DNA of 64,000 nt, taken from NCBI GenBank assembly GCA_024403935.1, contig JAKSQV010000001.1, forward strand, positions 1-64,000, given 5' to 3'. A model generated the notes under the pieces. That model did no database searches, was not told the DNA's origin, and saw only the letters and a list, made by a program, of their open reading frames with translations. Positions 16,772 through 24,839 of this stretch are shown one piece after another (position 1 is the stretch's first letter; every line of letters begins with the position of its first letter). This DNA is from Ruminococcus sp. (GTDB lineage Bacteria > Bacillota > Clostridia > Oscillospirales > Ruminococcaceae). Both the position numbers and the translations under genes were made by a program.

Positions 16772-17338
16772 ATGAACAGACTCATCCCCGGTACTACAAT
16801 AAAATACACCGAGCAGGCAAGAAATTCAGCGTTTTCACTCATTTCCCCTGTGCTCGAGGCTACCGGCGGACTTACCCTGTCACAGCTTTCAAAGCTCACA
16901 GGGCTTGAGGGCTCGACTATCCAGAACTGGATAAAGCGCGGCTGGGTCTCGTCAACCAAGGGCAAGAAGTATGATCAGCAGCAGGTTCTCCGTATACTGC
17001 TGATAAATATGCTCCGCGGCACGATGAAGCTTGAGAGCATCGCCAGACTTATGGTCTACATAAACGGCGATGTTGAGGACACAGAGGACGACATCATTGA
17101 TGAGATACTCCTTTTTGACCTGCTTTGCAAGATGATATTCATTGCCGAGGATAATGCTGTTTTCACACCTGATGATGTACGTGCTATGATAGATTACGAG
17201 CTGAATGAGTGTGAGAGCGGTATCACTTCCGATGAGGAAAAGCTCTCAAAGGCTATGTATGTGATGATCATGGCTTACAGAAGCGCATGGCTCAAATACG
17301 AGACCGAAAAGGGCATGGCAGAGATTTTCGGAGAATGA
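16772..17338 (+). CDS. DUF1836 family HTH protein
   Basis: About 188 residues from ATG 16772 (GGAGG at 16755-16759 is somewhat far; a TTG at 16760 is too close). A central MerR-like helix-turn-helix is visible ('LTLSQLSKLTGLEGSTIQNWIKRGWVSS', about 36-63), then 'YDQQQVLRILLINMLRG' and an acidic helical C-terminal half, the DUF1836 pattern. Such proteins are presumed DNA-binding regulators of unknown targets in clostridia. Monocistronic, with its own promoter holding an inverted repeat that it may bind. Confidence 0.8.
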   Translation: MNRLIPGTTIKYTEQARNSAFSLISPVLEATGGLTLSQLSKLTGLEGSTIQNWIKRGWVSSTKGKKYDQQQVLRILLINMLRGTMKLESIARLMVYINGDVEDTEDDIIDEILLFDLLCKMIFIAEDNAVFTPDDVRAMIDYELNECESGITSDEEKLSKAMYVMIMAYRSAWLKYETEKGMAEIFGE

Positions 17339-17504
17339 TAGTGTTATTTTTATCTGCCTGATATGAGGGAGCGGATTTGATCCGCAAGAATTGCTGCCAA
17401 ACGGCGTATGGGGGTATGCCGTACAGCATAGGGAAATAGCAGGCCCGGAATCCGTTCTGCGGCATTGCTGCTGGGGATTTGTATTGGATGAAATTAGAAT
17501 GAAG

Positions 17505-17538
17505 AAACGCCGAAGAGGTCATTCCTCCTCGGCGTTTT
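17505..17538. terminator. Terminator before the PdaA-like gene
   Basis: Arms 17506-17518 and 17524-17537 with one bulge, TTTT on the plus strand and AAA on the other side, four bases past the stop of the minus-strand deacetylase gene. The stretch 17339-17504 has no gene; it holds a few short hairpins only. Confidence 0.7.
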
Positions 17539-17541
17539 GCG

Positions 17542-18282
17542 TTATACCCGGAAGCCCTGAGCGCGGAACGAGTCTATCACGTCGCCGAGTATCTCAGCGT
17601 TGACCGCCGAGACTGAGTGCAGGAGAAGTATCTCTCCGCCGTGAGCGGACTTGGCAAGCTTTTCCTTTGCATAAGCCGCAGAAGGCTGGTCATCGGTTTT
17701 CCAGTCCACATAGGCGAAGCTCCAGAATACCGTTTTGTAGCCGCAGCTCTGCACGGTCTCAAGCGACTGCTCGGAGTATTCACCGCACGGGCAGCGGAAA
17801 TACTGCATTTCGTAGCCGTAGTTGTTGAGCACATAGTTGTGGAGGGACATTATTTCATCACGGGCTTCATCCTCGGACAGCGTTGGCAGACTTGCGTGTG
17901 TCATGCCGTGGTTGCCGAGAGTGTGTCCCTCAGCGATCATTCGCTTCACGAGTGATTCTTCGCGCTTGGCGTAGTCGCCTGTGAGGAAGAATATCGCGTG
18001 AACGTTCTTTTCCTTCAGCGTGTCGAGTATCTTCGAGGTATAGCCGTTTTCATAGCCCTGATCGAAGGTGATGACAATACGTTTGTCATCTGCCGACAGG
18101 GCGAAGGCATCAAGGTCGCCGTATCGGTCGTTGAACTGCACGGCATCGATCGGACGGTTGGAAGCATCCACAGAGGTACCCTGCCCGTAGCCGATCTTTG
18201 TACAGTCCGCAGCGCATACGGAGACCGCAGGCACTATTGCCGCAGTAATGACCGCAGCAGCAGTCGGAGCTATTCTTTTCAT
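17542..18282 (-). CDS. Polysaccharide deacetylase, PdaA-like
   Basis: A 246-residue secreted deacetylase with a signal peptide (about 1-24) and a NodB domain. 'ITFDQGYENGYT' near 70 is the PdaA variant of motif 1, where the usual catalytic/metal TFDDG pair becomes TFDQG; motif 2 is 'GNHGMTH' near 122 and 'FRCPCGEYS' is motif 3. PdaA removes acetyl from muramic acid during spore-cortex delta-lactam formation. In the PdaA family the proline-containing motif 3 normally reads RPP; here it is RCP, so the exact substrate is uncertain. Other sporulation genes lie in this window. Transcribed alone. Confidence 0.82.
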   Translation of the reverse strand: MKRIAPTAAAVITAAIVPAVSVCAADCTKIGYGQGTSVDASNRPIDAVQFNDRYGDLDAFALSADDKRIVITFDQGYENGYTSKILDTLKEKNVHAIFFLTGDYAKREESLVKRMIAEGHTLGNHGMTHASLPTLSEDEARDEIMSLHNYVLNNYGYEMQYFRCPCGEYSEQSLETVQSCGYKTVFWSFAYVDWKTDDQPSAAYAKEKLAKSAHGGEILLLHSVSAVNAEILGDVIDSFRAQGFRV

Positions 18283-18386
18283 AAGCTTTTTCCTTTTGGA
18301 TTTTTGCAGATCATCTCTGCGAATTTAGTATTCCGCGAATGACGGCTGTTATGTCATGAAAAAAATAGTGCAAAAAAATTGATATG

Positions 18387-18441
18387 ATTGCAAAGAAAGA
18401 GATATTCAATTATTGCAAAGAAATCGACCACATGATATAAT
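18387..18441 (+). promoter_or_regulatory. Promoter with upstream direct repeats, SDR gene
   Basis: TTGCAA (18413-18418), 17-base spacer, TATAAT (18436-18441). The 12-base word ATTGCAAAGAAA occurs at 18387-18398 and again at 18412-18423, exactly 25 bases apart, the second overlapping the -35 box. Such spacing suggests a regulator binding two faces of the helix about 2.4 turns apart. Confidence 0.6.
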
Positions 18442-18482
18442 CATCGTATAAATTGCCCAAGGGCACAAGGAGGTTTCCTCAA

Positions 18483-19235
18483 ATGGTGGACGTTAAAGGC
18501 AGATGGGTGCTTATCACAGGCGCAAGCAGAGGAATCGGATATCTTTCGGCAAAGTTCATGGCGGAGCAAGGCGCAAATCTCATTCTTCACAGCAGAGATG
18601 CGGCACATTGCGAAAAGGTGCTTGCTGAGGTCAAGTCGCTGGGAGTTGAGGCGTATACGGTTTCTGCGGAGCTGTCGGAGCCTGATTCAGTGCAACGTAT
18701 GCTCGCCGAGATAGACGCAAAGGGTACGCAGGTGGACATTGTCCTCAACAATGCGGGTCTCCAGATCGCTTACAGAACGGATTATCTTGCGACACCCTAT
18801 ACGGATTACGATATAAGCTTCCGTATAAATACAGTCGCTCCGATGATGATATGCTATCATTTCCTTCCGAAAATGGCAGCAAGAGGCTTCGGCAGGATAG
18901 TAAACACCACGAGCGGTATCGACCTTGAACCCGAACAGGCAGGCTATTCTGGTGCAAAAGCCGCGCTGAACAAGGTCACGCACGATATAGGCAAGATGTA
19001 TGACGGCACTGACGTTATGATAAATCTTACCGACCCGGGTTGGTGCAGGACCGACCTCGGCGGTCCCAAGGCTCCCAACAGTCCCGAGAGCGCACTGCCC
19101 GGTGTTCTGGTAGGCGTATTCATGGACGACAGAAAGTCGGGAAGGATATTCTCGGCTCAGGAGTTCTCAGGGCTCACGCTCGGGGAAGCTGTGGCAAAGG
19201 CTGAAAAGCAGGATAGCGATTATCCCGAACGATAA
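18483..19235 (+). CDS. Short-chain dehydrogenase/reductase
   Basis: A 250-residue classical SDR starting at ATG 18483, with AAGGAGG ten bases upstream. NAD(P)-binding 'TGASRGIG' near residue 12, 'LNNAG' near 88, and the catalytic pair Tyr-X3-Lys in 'YSGAKAALNK' near 157; 'DPGWCRTDLGG' follows the expected PG motif. The substrate cannot be inferred. It ends 'EKQDSDYPER', without membrane or signal segments, so cytoplasmic. Single gene with its own promoter and terminator. Confidence 0.88.
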   Translation: MVDVKGRWVLITGASRGIGYLSAKFMAEQGANLILHSRDAAHCEKVLAEVKSLGVEAYTVSAELSEPDSVQRMLAEIDAKGTQVDIVLNNAGLQIAYRTDYLATPYTDYDISFRINTVAPMMICYHFLPKMAARGFGRIVNTTSGIDLEPEQAGYSGAKAALNKVTHDIGKMYDGTDVMINLTDPGWCRTDLGGPKAPNSPESALPGVLVGVFMDDRKSGRIFSAQEFSGLTLGEAVAKAEKQDSDYPER

Positions 19236-19361
19236 AAACAGAAACGGCGGGTACAGAATAGAAACATATATATACAGAGACATTTATTTTGTGAGTGATC
19301 CCACATGAATGATGAGGGATGAATATCCCTGTTCCGTAATGAGCGGACAGGGAAAAACAAA

Positions 19362-19397
19362 AGCGGCAGCTGTGTAAAGCTGCCGCTCATTTTTTTG
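19362..19397 (+). terminator. Terminator downstream of the SDR gene
   Basis: Stem 19362-19371 with 19378-19387, six-base loop, then a run of seven T. It lies 126 bases past the stop; the intervening bases hold no gene. Confidence 0.75.
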
Positions 19398-19448
19398 TTG
19401 TGCCGCATCTGATGCTCTGCCTGTCCGCAGAGTCAGCGGAAACGGAAA

Positions 19449-19694
19449 TTATGCCTGAAGATAAGACCTTACAAGCACCTGAAGAAGCTCATCCCTGTCG
19501 ATATGACGGACAAGGTTTCTTGCGTTATTGTATGTTGTTATGAATGTCGGATCCTCGGAGAGGATGTATCCTACTATCTGATTAACGGGATTGTATCCCT
19601 TCTGAACGAGAGCATCATAGATTATGGTGAGATTTTTTCTCAGCTCCGCTTCTTTGTCCTCGTTCACGGAAAAGGTCATTGTTTTGTCAAACAT
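19449..19694 (-). CDS. ireB: IreB-family regulatory phosphoprotein
   Basis: An 81-residue protein matching UPF0297/IreB throughout ('TIIYDALVQKGYNPVNQIVGYILSEDPTFITTYNNAR'). In Enterococcus IreB is a substrate of the PASTA kinase IreK and affects cephalosporin tolerance. Its usual neighbours alaS and ruvX are absent here; the gene stands alone with its own promoter. Full length; AGGAGG precedes the ATG. Confidence 0.9.
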   Translation of the reverse strand: MFDKTMTFSVNEDKEAELRKNLTIIYDALVQKGYNPVNQIVGYILSEDPTFITTYNNARNLVRHIDRDELLQVLVRSYLQA

Positions 19695-19743
19695 GTTATC
19701 AGCCTCCTGTTGGGAATAATTACTTCAGTAGAAGCTTAATATT

Positions 19744-19772
19744 ATTATACATCAAATTCCGTATCAATGCAA
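19744..19772 (-). promoter_or_regulatory. ireB promoter
   Basis: Minus-strand TTGCAT (19772-19767), 17-base spacer, TATAAT (19749-19744), about 50 bases before the start codon. Confidence 0.65.
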
Positions 19773-19884
19773 GTGCGCTCTGCAATTTTTTCTGATTTGA
19801 CTGTAAACTGACCTTTGATTTGTTTATGTTCAACAATAGCGTTCTGCTCTGCGGCACAGCATTCAGCCGAGCGGCCTGATATGT

Positions 19885-19914
19885 ACGGCACGCCCTTCAC
19901 GAACGTGCCGTTTT
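19885..19914. terminator. Hairpin terminator next to the DUF1540 gene
   Basis: Arms ACGGCACG (19885-19892) and CGTGCCGT (19904-19911) followed by TTT on the plus strand, adjoining the stop codon of the minus-strand DUF1540 gene. The T-run favours plus-strand termination. Confidence 0.5.
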
Positions 19915-19915
19915 G

Positions 19916-20098
19916 TCAGCCGCAGCAGCCGGTTCTTTTTACGAAGCTGTTGCAGTCGGTACATTCGGGAACGGTGGGGTTCTCCTCATGAGTGCCGACG
20001 GAGATGGAGCCGAGTGTGCAGAAGTCCTCGGTCACCATATTGTGCTGACACTGCGATACAGAGCATTTTATGCAGTCGTTTCTGTGCTTGTTATCCAT
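19916..20098 (-). CDS. DUF1540 Cys-rich protein
   Basis: Sixty residues from ATG 20098, preceded by AAAGGAGG. 'NDCIKCSVSQCQHN', 'FCTL', 'ECTDCNSF' and 'GCCG' give nine Cys in the DUF1540 arrangement, likely a metal-binding knot. Family function unknown; in Bacillus and clostridia it is often linked to sporulating cells. Start chosen by ribosome site: the frame extends upstream into the adjoining inverted-repeat element, which is not coding. Confidence 0.82.
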   Translation of the reverse strand: MDNKHRNDCIKCSVSQCQHNMVTEDFCTLGSISVGTHEENPTVPECTDCNSFVKRTGCCG

Positions 20099-20125
20099 GA
20101 TACAAGCCTCCTTTGTGATTATTAG

Positions 20126-20200
20126 CCTTAGGGCAGCACCGCACAAAGCACGTCTGACTGTGTTTCTGACGCACAATCTTTATGCGGTGTTGCCTTAAAG
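20126..20200. repeat. Short MITE-like element with imperfect terminal inverted repeats
   Basis: About 75 bases bounded by inverted repeats of about 23 bases (20126-20148 and 20178-20200, roughly 20 matching) with core GCACCGCACAAAG. No coding capacity. The interior reads like part of the repeat at 24662. It lies just upstream of the DUF1540 gene. Confidence 0.6.
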
Positions 20201-20295
20201 CCGTTTTTAGTATTAACGTGCCGCCGCATTTTTATACAGCAGCGGTACATATTTTTTAATCGGCACGGCATAATAGCTTCTGAGGAGCTGTTGAA

Positions 20296-21012
20296 ATGTC
20301 TGTAATTCTTATTCGTTCGCTGATACTGTATATACTGGTCATATTTGCGGTCAGGCTCATGGGAAAGCGACAGCTCGGCGAGCTTCAGCCCTCCGAGCTT
20401 GTCATTACCATACTTGTTTCCAATATTGCCACACTTCCCGTAGAGAACACGGATATACCGATAATTGTAGGAATAACGCCGATACTTGCACTTGTGTGCT
20501 TTGAGGTGATGACATCGTGGCTGAGTCTGCGTTTCCCGAAGATACGGAGATGCATCTCAGGCAGTCCGAAGATCATCATCAGCGGCGGTAAGATCGACCG
20601 TCAGGCGATGACCGACCTGCGCTTTTCCGTTGATGATCTCATGACGGCACTTCGCGGGAGCGAGGTCTTTGATCTCGCCGAGGTGCAGTATGCGGTGGTC
20701 GAGACAACGGGCAGTATGTCTGTGATGCGGAAGAAGTCCGCGGATACGCCCATTCGCTCCGAGCTTTGCGTGCAGGCAGAGAACTCCGATCCGCCGCAGA
20801 TCATCGTATCTGACGGTGCGGTGCTTGATGCGGCGGTGAAGTCGCTCGGATTTGACAGCAGATTTGCTGAACGGACTGCCGACCGCTTCGGGCTGAGCAT
20901 CAGTGACATTTTTATAATGACCGCTGACAGCTCGGGAAATTGCTTTATTTCAATAAAGGACGGCGGCAGACCGATAATCACGCGCGGAGGTGCAGACGGT
21001 GACAAGGGTTAA
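20296..21012 (+). CDS. DUF421 (YetF-type) membrane protein
   Basis: A 238-residue protein with three N-terminal membrane helices and 'RLMGKRQLGELQPSELVITILVSNIATLPVEN', the DUF421 signature, then a cytoplasmic two-lobed domain (about 85-215). Members such as YetF and YdfR are found in spore-forming Firmicutes; their biochemical role is unclear. It overlaps the DUF4363 gene by 14 bases, so they are co-translated, a pairing typical of these families. 'GGRPIITRGG' ends the folded part. Confidence 0.85.
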   Translation: MSVILIRSLILYILVIFAVRLMGKRQLGELQPSELVITILVSNIATLPVENTDIPIIVGITPILALVCFEVMTSWLSLRFPKIRRCISGSPKIIISGGKIDRQAMTDLRFSVDDLMTALRGSEVFDLAEVQYAVVETTGSMSVMRKKSADTPIRSELCVQAENSDPPQIIVSDGAVLDAAVKSLGFDSRFAERTADRFGLSISDIFIMTADSSGNCFISIKDGGRPIITRGGADGDKG

Positions 21013-21376
21013 GATAAGTGCGGCGATTCTCAGCCTGCTCATTCTTACAGGCATAATATCGGGCACATGGGTGAATATAGAGTGCAGCAGACTTATAGCC
21101 TTGGCAGACGAAACCGCAGAACTGTACGGGAGCGGCGCGTCAGCAGAAGCCGCTGCTGCCGCGGAAAAGCTCGAACGCGCTTGGGAGAGTTTCCGAAAGG
21201 CAGCGGTAATGCTTGTGAAGAACGAACGTCTTTCGGAAGCAGACCGTATATGTATGCGTATCGGCTTTTATGCGAAAAACGGGTATGATGAGCTGATCCC
21301 TGAGCTTATTGAGCTGCACCATGTACTTGAGCAGATACGTGACGGCGAAACCCCCATGCCGTCAACGGTGCTGTGA
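20999..21376 (+). CDS. DUF4363 protein
   Basis: About 125 residues. I choose the GTG at 20999 because GGAGG (20986-20990) is eight bases upstream; the GTG at 20990 overlaps that site. One N-terminal membrane helix (about 5-23) followed by a helical extracytoplasmic domain with 'AWESFRKAAVMLVKNERL', the DUF4363 pattern. It overlaps the DUF421 gene and probably works with it. Function unknown. Confidence 0.75.
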   Translation: MTRVKISAAILSLLILTGIISGTWVNIECSRLIALADETAELYGSGASAEAAAAAEKLERAWESFRKAAVMLVKNERLSEADRICMRIGFYAKNGYDELIPELIELHHVLEQIRDGETPMPSTVL

Positions 21377-21378
21377 TC

Positions 21379-21615
21379 TCAAGGGATGTCGTTGGTAAGA
21401 CCGTTGTCCTCATCATCGCTGAATTCGAGCAGGTCGCCCGGCTGGCAGTTGAGAGCGCAGCATATCGCATTAAGTGTGGAGAATCGTATCGCGCTGACCT
21501 TGCCTGTCTTGAGCTTTGAGAGGTTGACGTTGCTCACGCCTACACGCTCGCTCAGCTCATTCAGGCTCATTTTTCTGTCCGCCATAACACGGTCAAGTCT
21601 GAGAATAATTGACAT
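21379..21615 (-). CDS. XRE-family HTH regulator (YozG-like)
   Basis: A 78-residue protein nearly all helix-turn-helix ('MSLNELSERVGVSNVNLSKLKTGKVSAIRFSTLNAICCALNCQPGDLLEF'). It is 12 bases downstream of a DUF2975 gene, the standard pairing for YozG-like repressors. Probably binds the two palindromes upstream of the pair and regulates its own operon. Confidence 0.88.
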   Translation of the reverse strand: MSIILRLDRVMADRKMSLNELSERVGVSNVNLSKLKTGKVSAIRFSTLNAICCALNCQPGDLLEFSDDEDNGLTNDIP

Positions 21616-21627
21616 ATAGACGCCTCC

Positions 21628-22317
21628 TTATATAGTTTCGTCGGATTCTTTCTGAAGCTGTGCGCCGTGTGCGAAGACGTATGCGAGCATGAGTACGGCA
21701 AGTCCGAGAACGATGAAAGAAAGATCTGCACCGCATATCACGCAGTAGCCTATCAGAATCCAGCCGAACACCTTGGTCTTTTTAGTGATGTCCTCGGTGA
21801 AGGGAGTCTCACATTTTGCGAGTTCCTTGAAGAGCCTGTGTGCGAAGAAGAATGTAACTGCCGCGGCGATAATGTCTATGAGTGCCCCGATTGCTTCAAT
21901 GACGATCCTGCGTTTTGCAGCGGCTTTGTCGAAGTCCTCGAAGTTGCCTGAGATCCTGAATGTTGAGGAAGTGTCATCAGAATCGACCTTTTCAACGTCG
22001 AGCGACCACAGACCGTTAAAATTGATCTCGTCATCACTTATTGATATACCGTCCTCTTCGCCTTCGAGGCGGAAGATGTTCTGATCGCCGGTCAGGCGCA
22101 GGGTGCTGCCGCCGATATTGATATCATCAATGGCGAGTGTGAGCGATGCATCAGTATTGCCTGAGATATGTATCTTATCCATGGGGACAAGCAGCACGCC
22201 GACAAATCCGATAGATGCTAATACGAAGGCGATGACGCAGACGACAAAGCATATCATGCTGATGATCGAGCAGGCTTTTCCAATACCGTTGACTTTTTTT
22301 GTGTTTGAGTTTTTCAT
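21628..22317 (-). CDS. DUF2975-type membrane protein
   Basis: About 229 residues from ATG 22317 (MKNSNTKKVNG). One membrane helix near 15-40, an extracytoplasmic beta-rich insertion (about 45-130, 'LTLAIDDINIGGSTLRLTGDQNIFRLEGEEDG'), then three helices; the ending 'LAYVFAHGAQLQKESDETI' is characteristic of DUF2975. The insertion is longer than usual for the family as I know it. Operon with the XRE gene; function unknown, possibly a membrane partner that modulates the regulator. Confidence 0.78.
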   Translation of the reverse strand: MKNSNTKKVNGIGKACSIISMICFVVCVIAFVLASIGFVGVLLVPMDKIHISGNTDASLTLAIDDINIGGSTLRLTGDQNIFRLEGEEDGISISDDEINFNGLWSLDVEKVDSDDTSSTFRISGNFEDFDKAAAKRRIVIEAIGALIDIIAAAVTFFFAHRLFKELAKCETPFTEDITKKTKVFGWILIGYCVICGADLSFIVLGLAVLMLAYVFAHGAQLQKESDETI

Positions 22318-22403
22318 GACTAATTTCTCCTTTTCATGTGCAGGGAGTGTGTCGTTCCCTTTGATGATTCCATAATACAGCAAAGATTTACGAATGTCAA
22401 TAG

Positions 22404-22505
22404 ATATTTATCGTAAAACGATAAATATTGTATGTTTGCATATAAAACCGCGCTGTAAAATACGACTTTGCTGTGCAAAATAAACGATAATTATTTATCG
22501 TTTAT
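22404..22505 (-). promoter_or_regulatory. Twin palindromic operators upstream of the DUF2975-XRE pair
   Basis: Two perfect 11-base inverted repeats: 22404-22414 with 22418-22428 (3-base spacer) and 22480-22490 with 22495-22505 (4-base spacer). Both contain the core ACGATAA/TTATCGT. They lie 87-190 bases upstream of the start codon and are probably the binding sites of the adjacent XRE protein. Confidence 0.7.
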
Positions 22506-22514
22506 CATTAAAAA

Positions 22515-22551
22515 GAGAATAAAACAAGTCCCACCATAAGGTGGGACTTGT
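22515..22551 (-). terminator. Terminator of the 22569 cellulase gene
   Basis: Twelve-base perfect stem (22524-22535 with 22540-22551), loop ATAA, and a T-rich tail on the minus strand, about 18 bases past the stop codon. Confidence 0.8.
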
Positions 22552-22568
22552 GATACATATCAGGTTTA

Positions 22569-24572
22569 TCAGTCGATAAGCAATTCTGAAATAATGGGAA
22601 GTTTGCTTATTGTTTTTGCGTCGAGCATCTGGATAGCAAGAGCATCCTTTGCTGTAACGCCGTCGCCCGGATTGTAGCAGTCGGCGTTCCTCTTGCCATT
22701 ATCGGTAAGCTTGTACTTATCGCCGTTTGCTATGCTCTGGAGGATAGCTACCGCGTCCGCGACCGTAACTTTAATATCAATATTAGCATCGCCGTACAAG
22801 ATAACAGGAGTAGGAGCAGAATAAGTGCTGCTACTACTGACGGTGGTAGCAGTGGTAGTAGATGTTGTGGTCGTTGTAGTCGGCTGAGTAGCTATTGTAC
22901 CGATGTATGCGCCGTTTTCGTAGCATTCCTTGCAGACACCGAATCCGAGAGGTCCGTAAATAGCCTCGGATGCGAGTATCTCCTTGCCGCAGTGCTGACA
23001 TTCTATCATAGCGGGATTGCTTGTAGTGACTGTTGTAGCAGTTGTGAGAGCTGTAGTCTGTGTGGTAGTGGTAGTGCTTGTCGGGTCAGCTATAATGGGA
23101 GAGCCGCTGCCCTTCTTGCCGCCGTCGAGGTTGCTTCCCTCGGAGTTTGCATAGTTGCTGTAGAAATCGTTGAGTGAGATACCGTTCTTGCCGAGAGCGC
23201 GCTGGTGGTCAAGACCGATGTACTTGCCGCTTGATGCAGTCTGCCAGAGAGCTTCTTCAAAGAGCTTGTACTTAGGCTCATTCCATGCGATAGTAGTACC
23301 TGTGGTTGCCTGGAAGCCGAGGCTGTCCCAGAGTCCGCCTGTATCACCTGAGTTGGTGTTGAGGCACCAGAAGGTGTGGTTGATGTGGTGCTTTATCATG
23401 TAGTCACGGAGAAGTGTCATCCACTTGAGGTTGTCGCCTTCCATGTGGCCGCCCCACTCACCGATAAGCTCGGGAGCGATGTCCTCAGCGTTGATGTAAG
23501 CCCATGTATCGTACCAGTAGTCGTCGAGAAGTGTCTGCTCTGTGAAGTTCTTGTCGAACCATGTCTGTGCGTAAACTGACGGGCCGTAATCGTGCGGCGA
23601 GTATACTATCTGGGATGTACCCTGCTTGGGCTTGATGGGATACTCTCTTGCGCCGCGGAAGTTACCGCCCCACCATGCGCCGATGTAAGGTGAATTGTCA
23701 CGTCTGTCGGGCATACCCCAGTAGTCGCCTTCCATAGCTCCGCTGAGTGACTGCTCAACGCCTTCAACGAAGATAAGAGCATTGGGGTTTACGTCGAGGA
23801 TAGCCTCAGCGCACTTTGTAGCTGCATAAGCCCAGTTGTTCTCGTCGGTAGAGCCGTCCCACTTGGCAGCCTCCTTGCCCTCCTGACCTTTGCCGTGAGG
23901 CTCGTTCTTGAGGTCGTAGCCGATAAGTGTATCGTCGTTCTTGTATTTGTCAGCGAGCCATACCAGCGAGTCTATCCAGACATCGGTAGTAACGCCTGCC
24001 TTGCCGTACCAGAGGTTGTAGTTATGACCTGAGTTGTCGGTATGCGGGCTGTGGATGTCGATGAATGCCTTGATGCCGTGCTCCTTGCACTTTTTCATCA
24101 TGATGTCGAACACCTGCATACTGTCAACGGGAGTTTTTCCGTCAGCCGAGCAGAAGTCCTTGTTGATGGTGAATGCGGGGTCAGCGTTTGCAGAGAAGCT
24201 GCTGACCGGGTTAGGAGTGCCGTTCATCCATGAAACTATCAGCTCAGTAGCGATAGGGAAGCGGATGATGTTGATGCCGCGGTCTGCTATCTCGGTGAGA
24301 CAGTCATCGGCATCTGCGCTCCAGAGGTAGTGGGGGCAGTTTTCGGAGCAGTTGAATCCGAACCAGTTTGCACCTGTGAGCCATACCTCGTTGCCGTTCA
24401 TGTCGTACAGGCGGCTGCCCTTTGCGTGAAGCCAGTCGTCGTTGTTGTCGTCAACTGCCGAAGCGGTTGATGCGGGTGATGACAGGACTGCGGGGAAGCT
24501 CGGAGCTGCGCCTGAAATGGTCAGTGCGCACGCTGAGACAACAGCAGCCGCTGCCTTTAATAATTTCTTCAT
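22569..24572 (-). CDS. Secreted GH5 cellulase with zinc-ribbon-like insert and dockerin
   Basis: A 667-residue secreted enzyme: signal peptide (about 1-39), GH5 catalytic domain (about 45-460) resembling subfamily 1 cellulases, Thr-rich linker, a small Cys module (about 520-560), a second Thr-rich linker and a dockerin (about 590-667). Glu224 (DLKNEPHG) is the expected acid/base and Glu372 (LIGEWGGH) the nucleophile. Cys525, Cys528, Cys547 and Cys550 form CxxC-18-CxxC, like a treble-clef or zinc ribbon, which is odd for a secreted cellulase. The dockerin closely resembles that of ScaC ('VTVADAVAILQSIAN' in both), so it probably binds ScaA-type cohesins. In its first calcium loop the usual Gly is Ile (DANIDIK). 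Monocistronic. Confidence 0.92.
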   Translation of the reverse strand: MKKLLKAAAAVVSACALTISGAAPSFPAVLSSPASTASAVDDNNDDWLHAKGSRLYDMNGNEVWLTGANWFGFNCSENCPHYLWSADADDCLTEIADRGINIIRFPIATELIVSWMNGTPNPVSSFSANADPAFTINKDFCSADGKTPVDSMQVFDIMMKKCKEHGIKAFIDIHSPHTDNSGHNYNLWYGKAGVTTDVWIDSLVWLADKYKNDDTLIGYDLKNEPHGKGQEGKEAAKWDGSTDENNWAYAATKCAEAILDVNPNALIFVEGVEQSLSGAMEGDYWGMPDRRDNSPYIGAWWGGNFRGAREYPIKPKQGTSQIVYSPHDYGPSVYAQTWFDKNFTEQTLLDDYWYDTWAYINAEDIAPELIGEWGGHMEGDNLKWMTLLRDYMIKHHINHTFWCLNTNSGDTGGLWDSLGFQATTGTTIAWNEPKYKLFEEALWQTASSGKYIGLDHQRALGKNGISLNDFYSNYANSEGSNLDGGKKGSGSPIIADPTSTTTTTQTTALTTATTVTTSNPAMIECQHCGKEILASEAIYGPLGFGVCKECYENGAYIGTIATQPTTTTTTSTTTATTVSSSSTYSAPTPVILYGDANIDIKVTVADAVAILQSIANGDKYKLTDNGKRNADCYNPGDGVTAKDALAIQMLDAKTISKLPIISELLID

Positions 24573-24661
24573 GGTAAATTTCCCCTCTCGCGGACACCGA
24601 AATATTTTTATGATGTCCTTTCAGTTTCATTGTATCATCTGGAAGGCAAATTGTCAAGAAA

Positions 24662-24790
24662 ATACCGCACAAAGATCGTGCGGCAGATACGAAGTCGGAT
24701 TTTTCGTCAGAGTGCATAAAAACGAAGCAGGAATACAGTCGTATTGCGAGGTGTTTTTGTACGATATGACGGGGAATATACGGGGCTTGT
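24662..24790. repeat. Degenerate repeat related to the 20126 element
   Basis: Bases 24665-24696 match about 27 of 32 positions of the complement of the right part of the 20126 element (shared core CCGCAYAAAGATYGTGCG). The rest, including an imperfect inverted repeat around GAATACAGTCGTATT, has no coding role. Probably a longer but end-damaged member of the same non-autonomous family. Confidence 0.45.
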
Positions 24791-24839
24791 GACATACAGG
24801 GCTGCAAGGGGCAGCCTGCACGTCGTTGCCTCAGCAGAT

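Noticed and set aside
22592..22860. Cellulase linker as a sign of frameshift or fusion
   Set aside because: The Thr linkers, Cys module and dockerin are all in one uninterrupted frame, so it is a designed multidomain enzyme.
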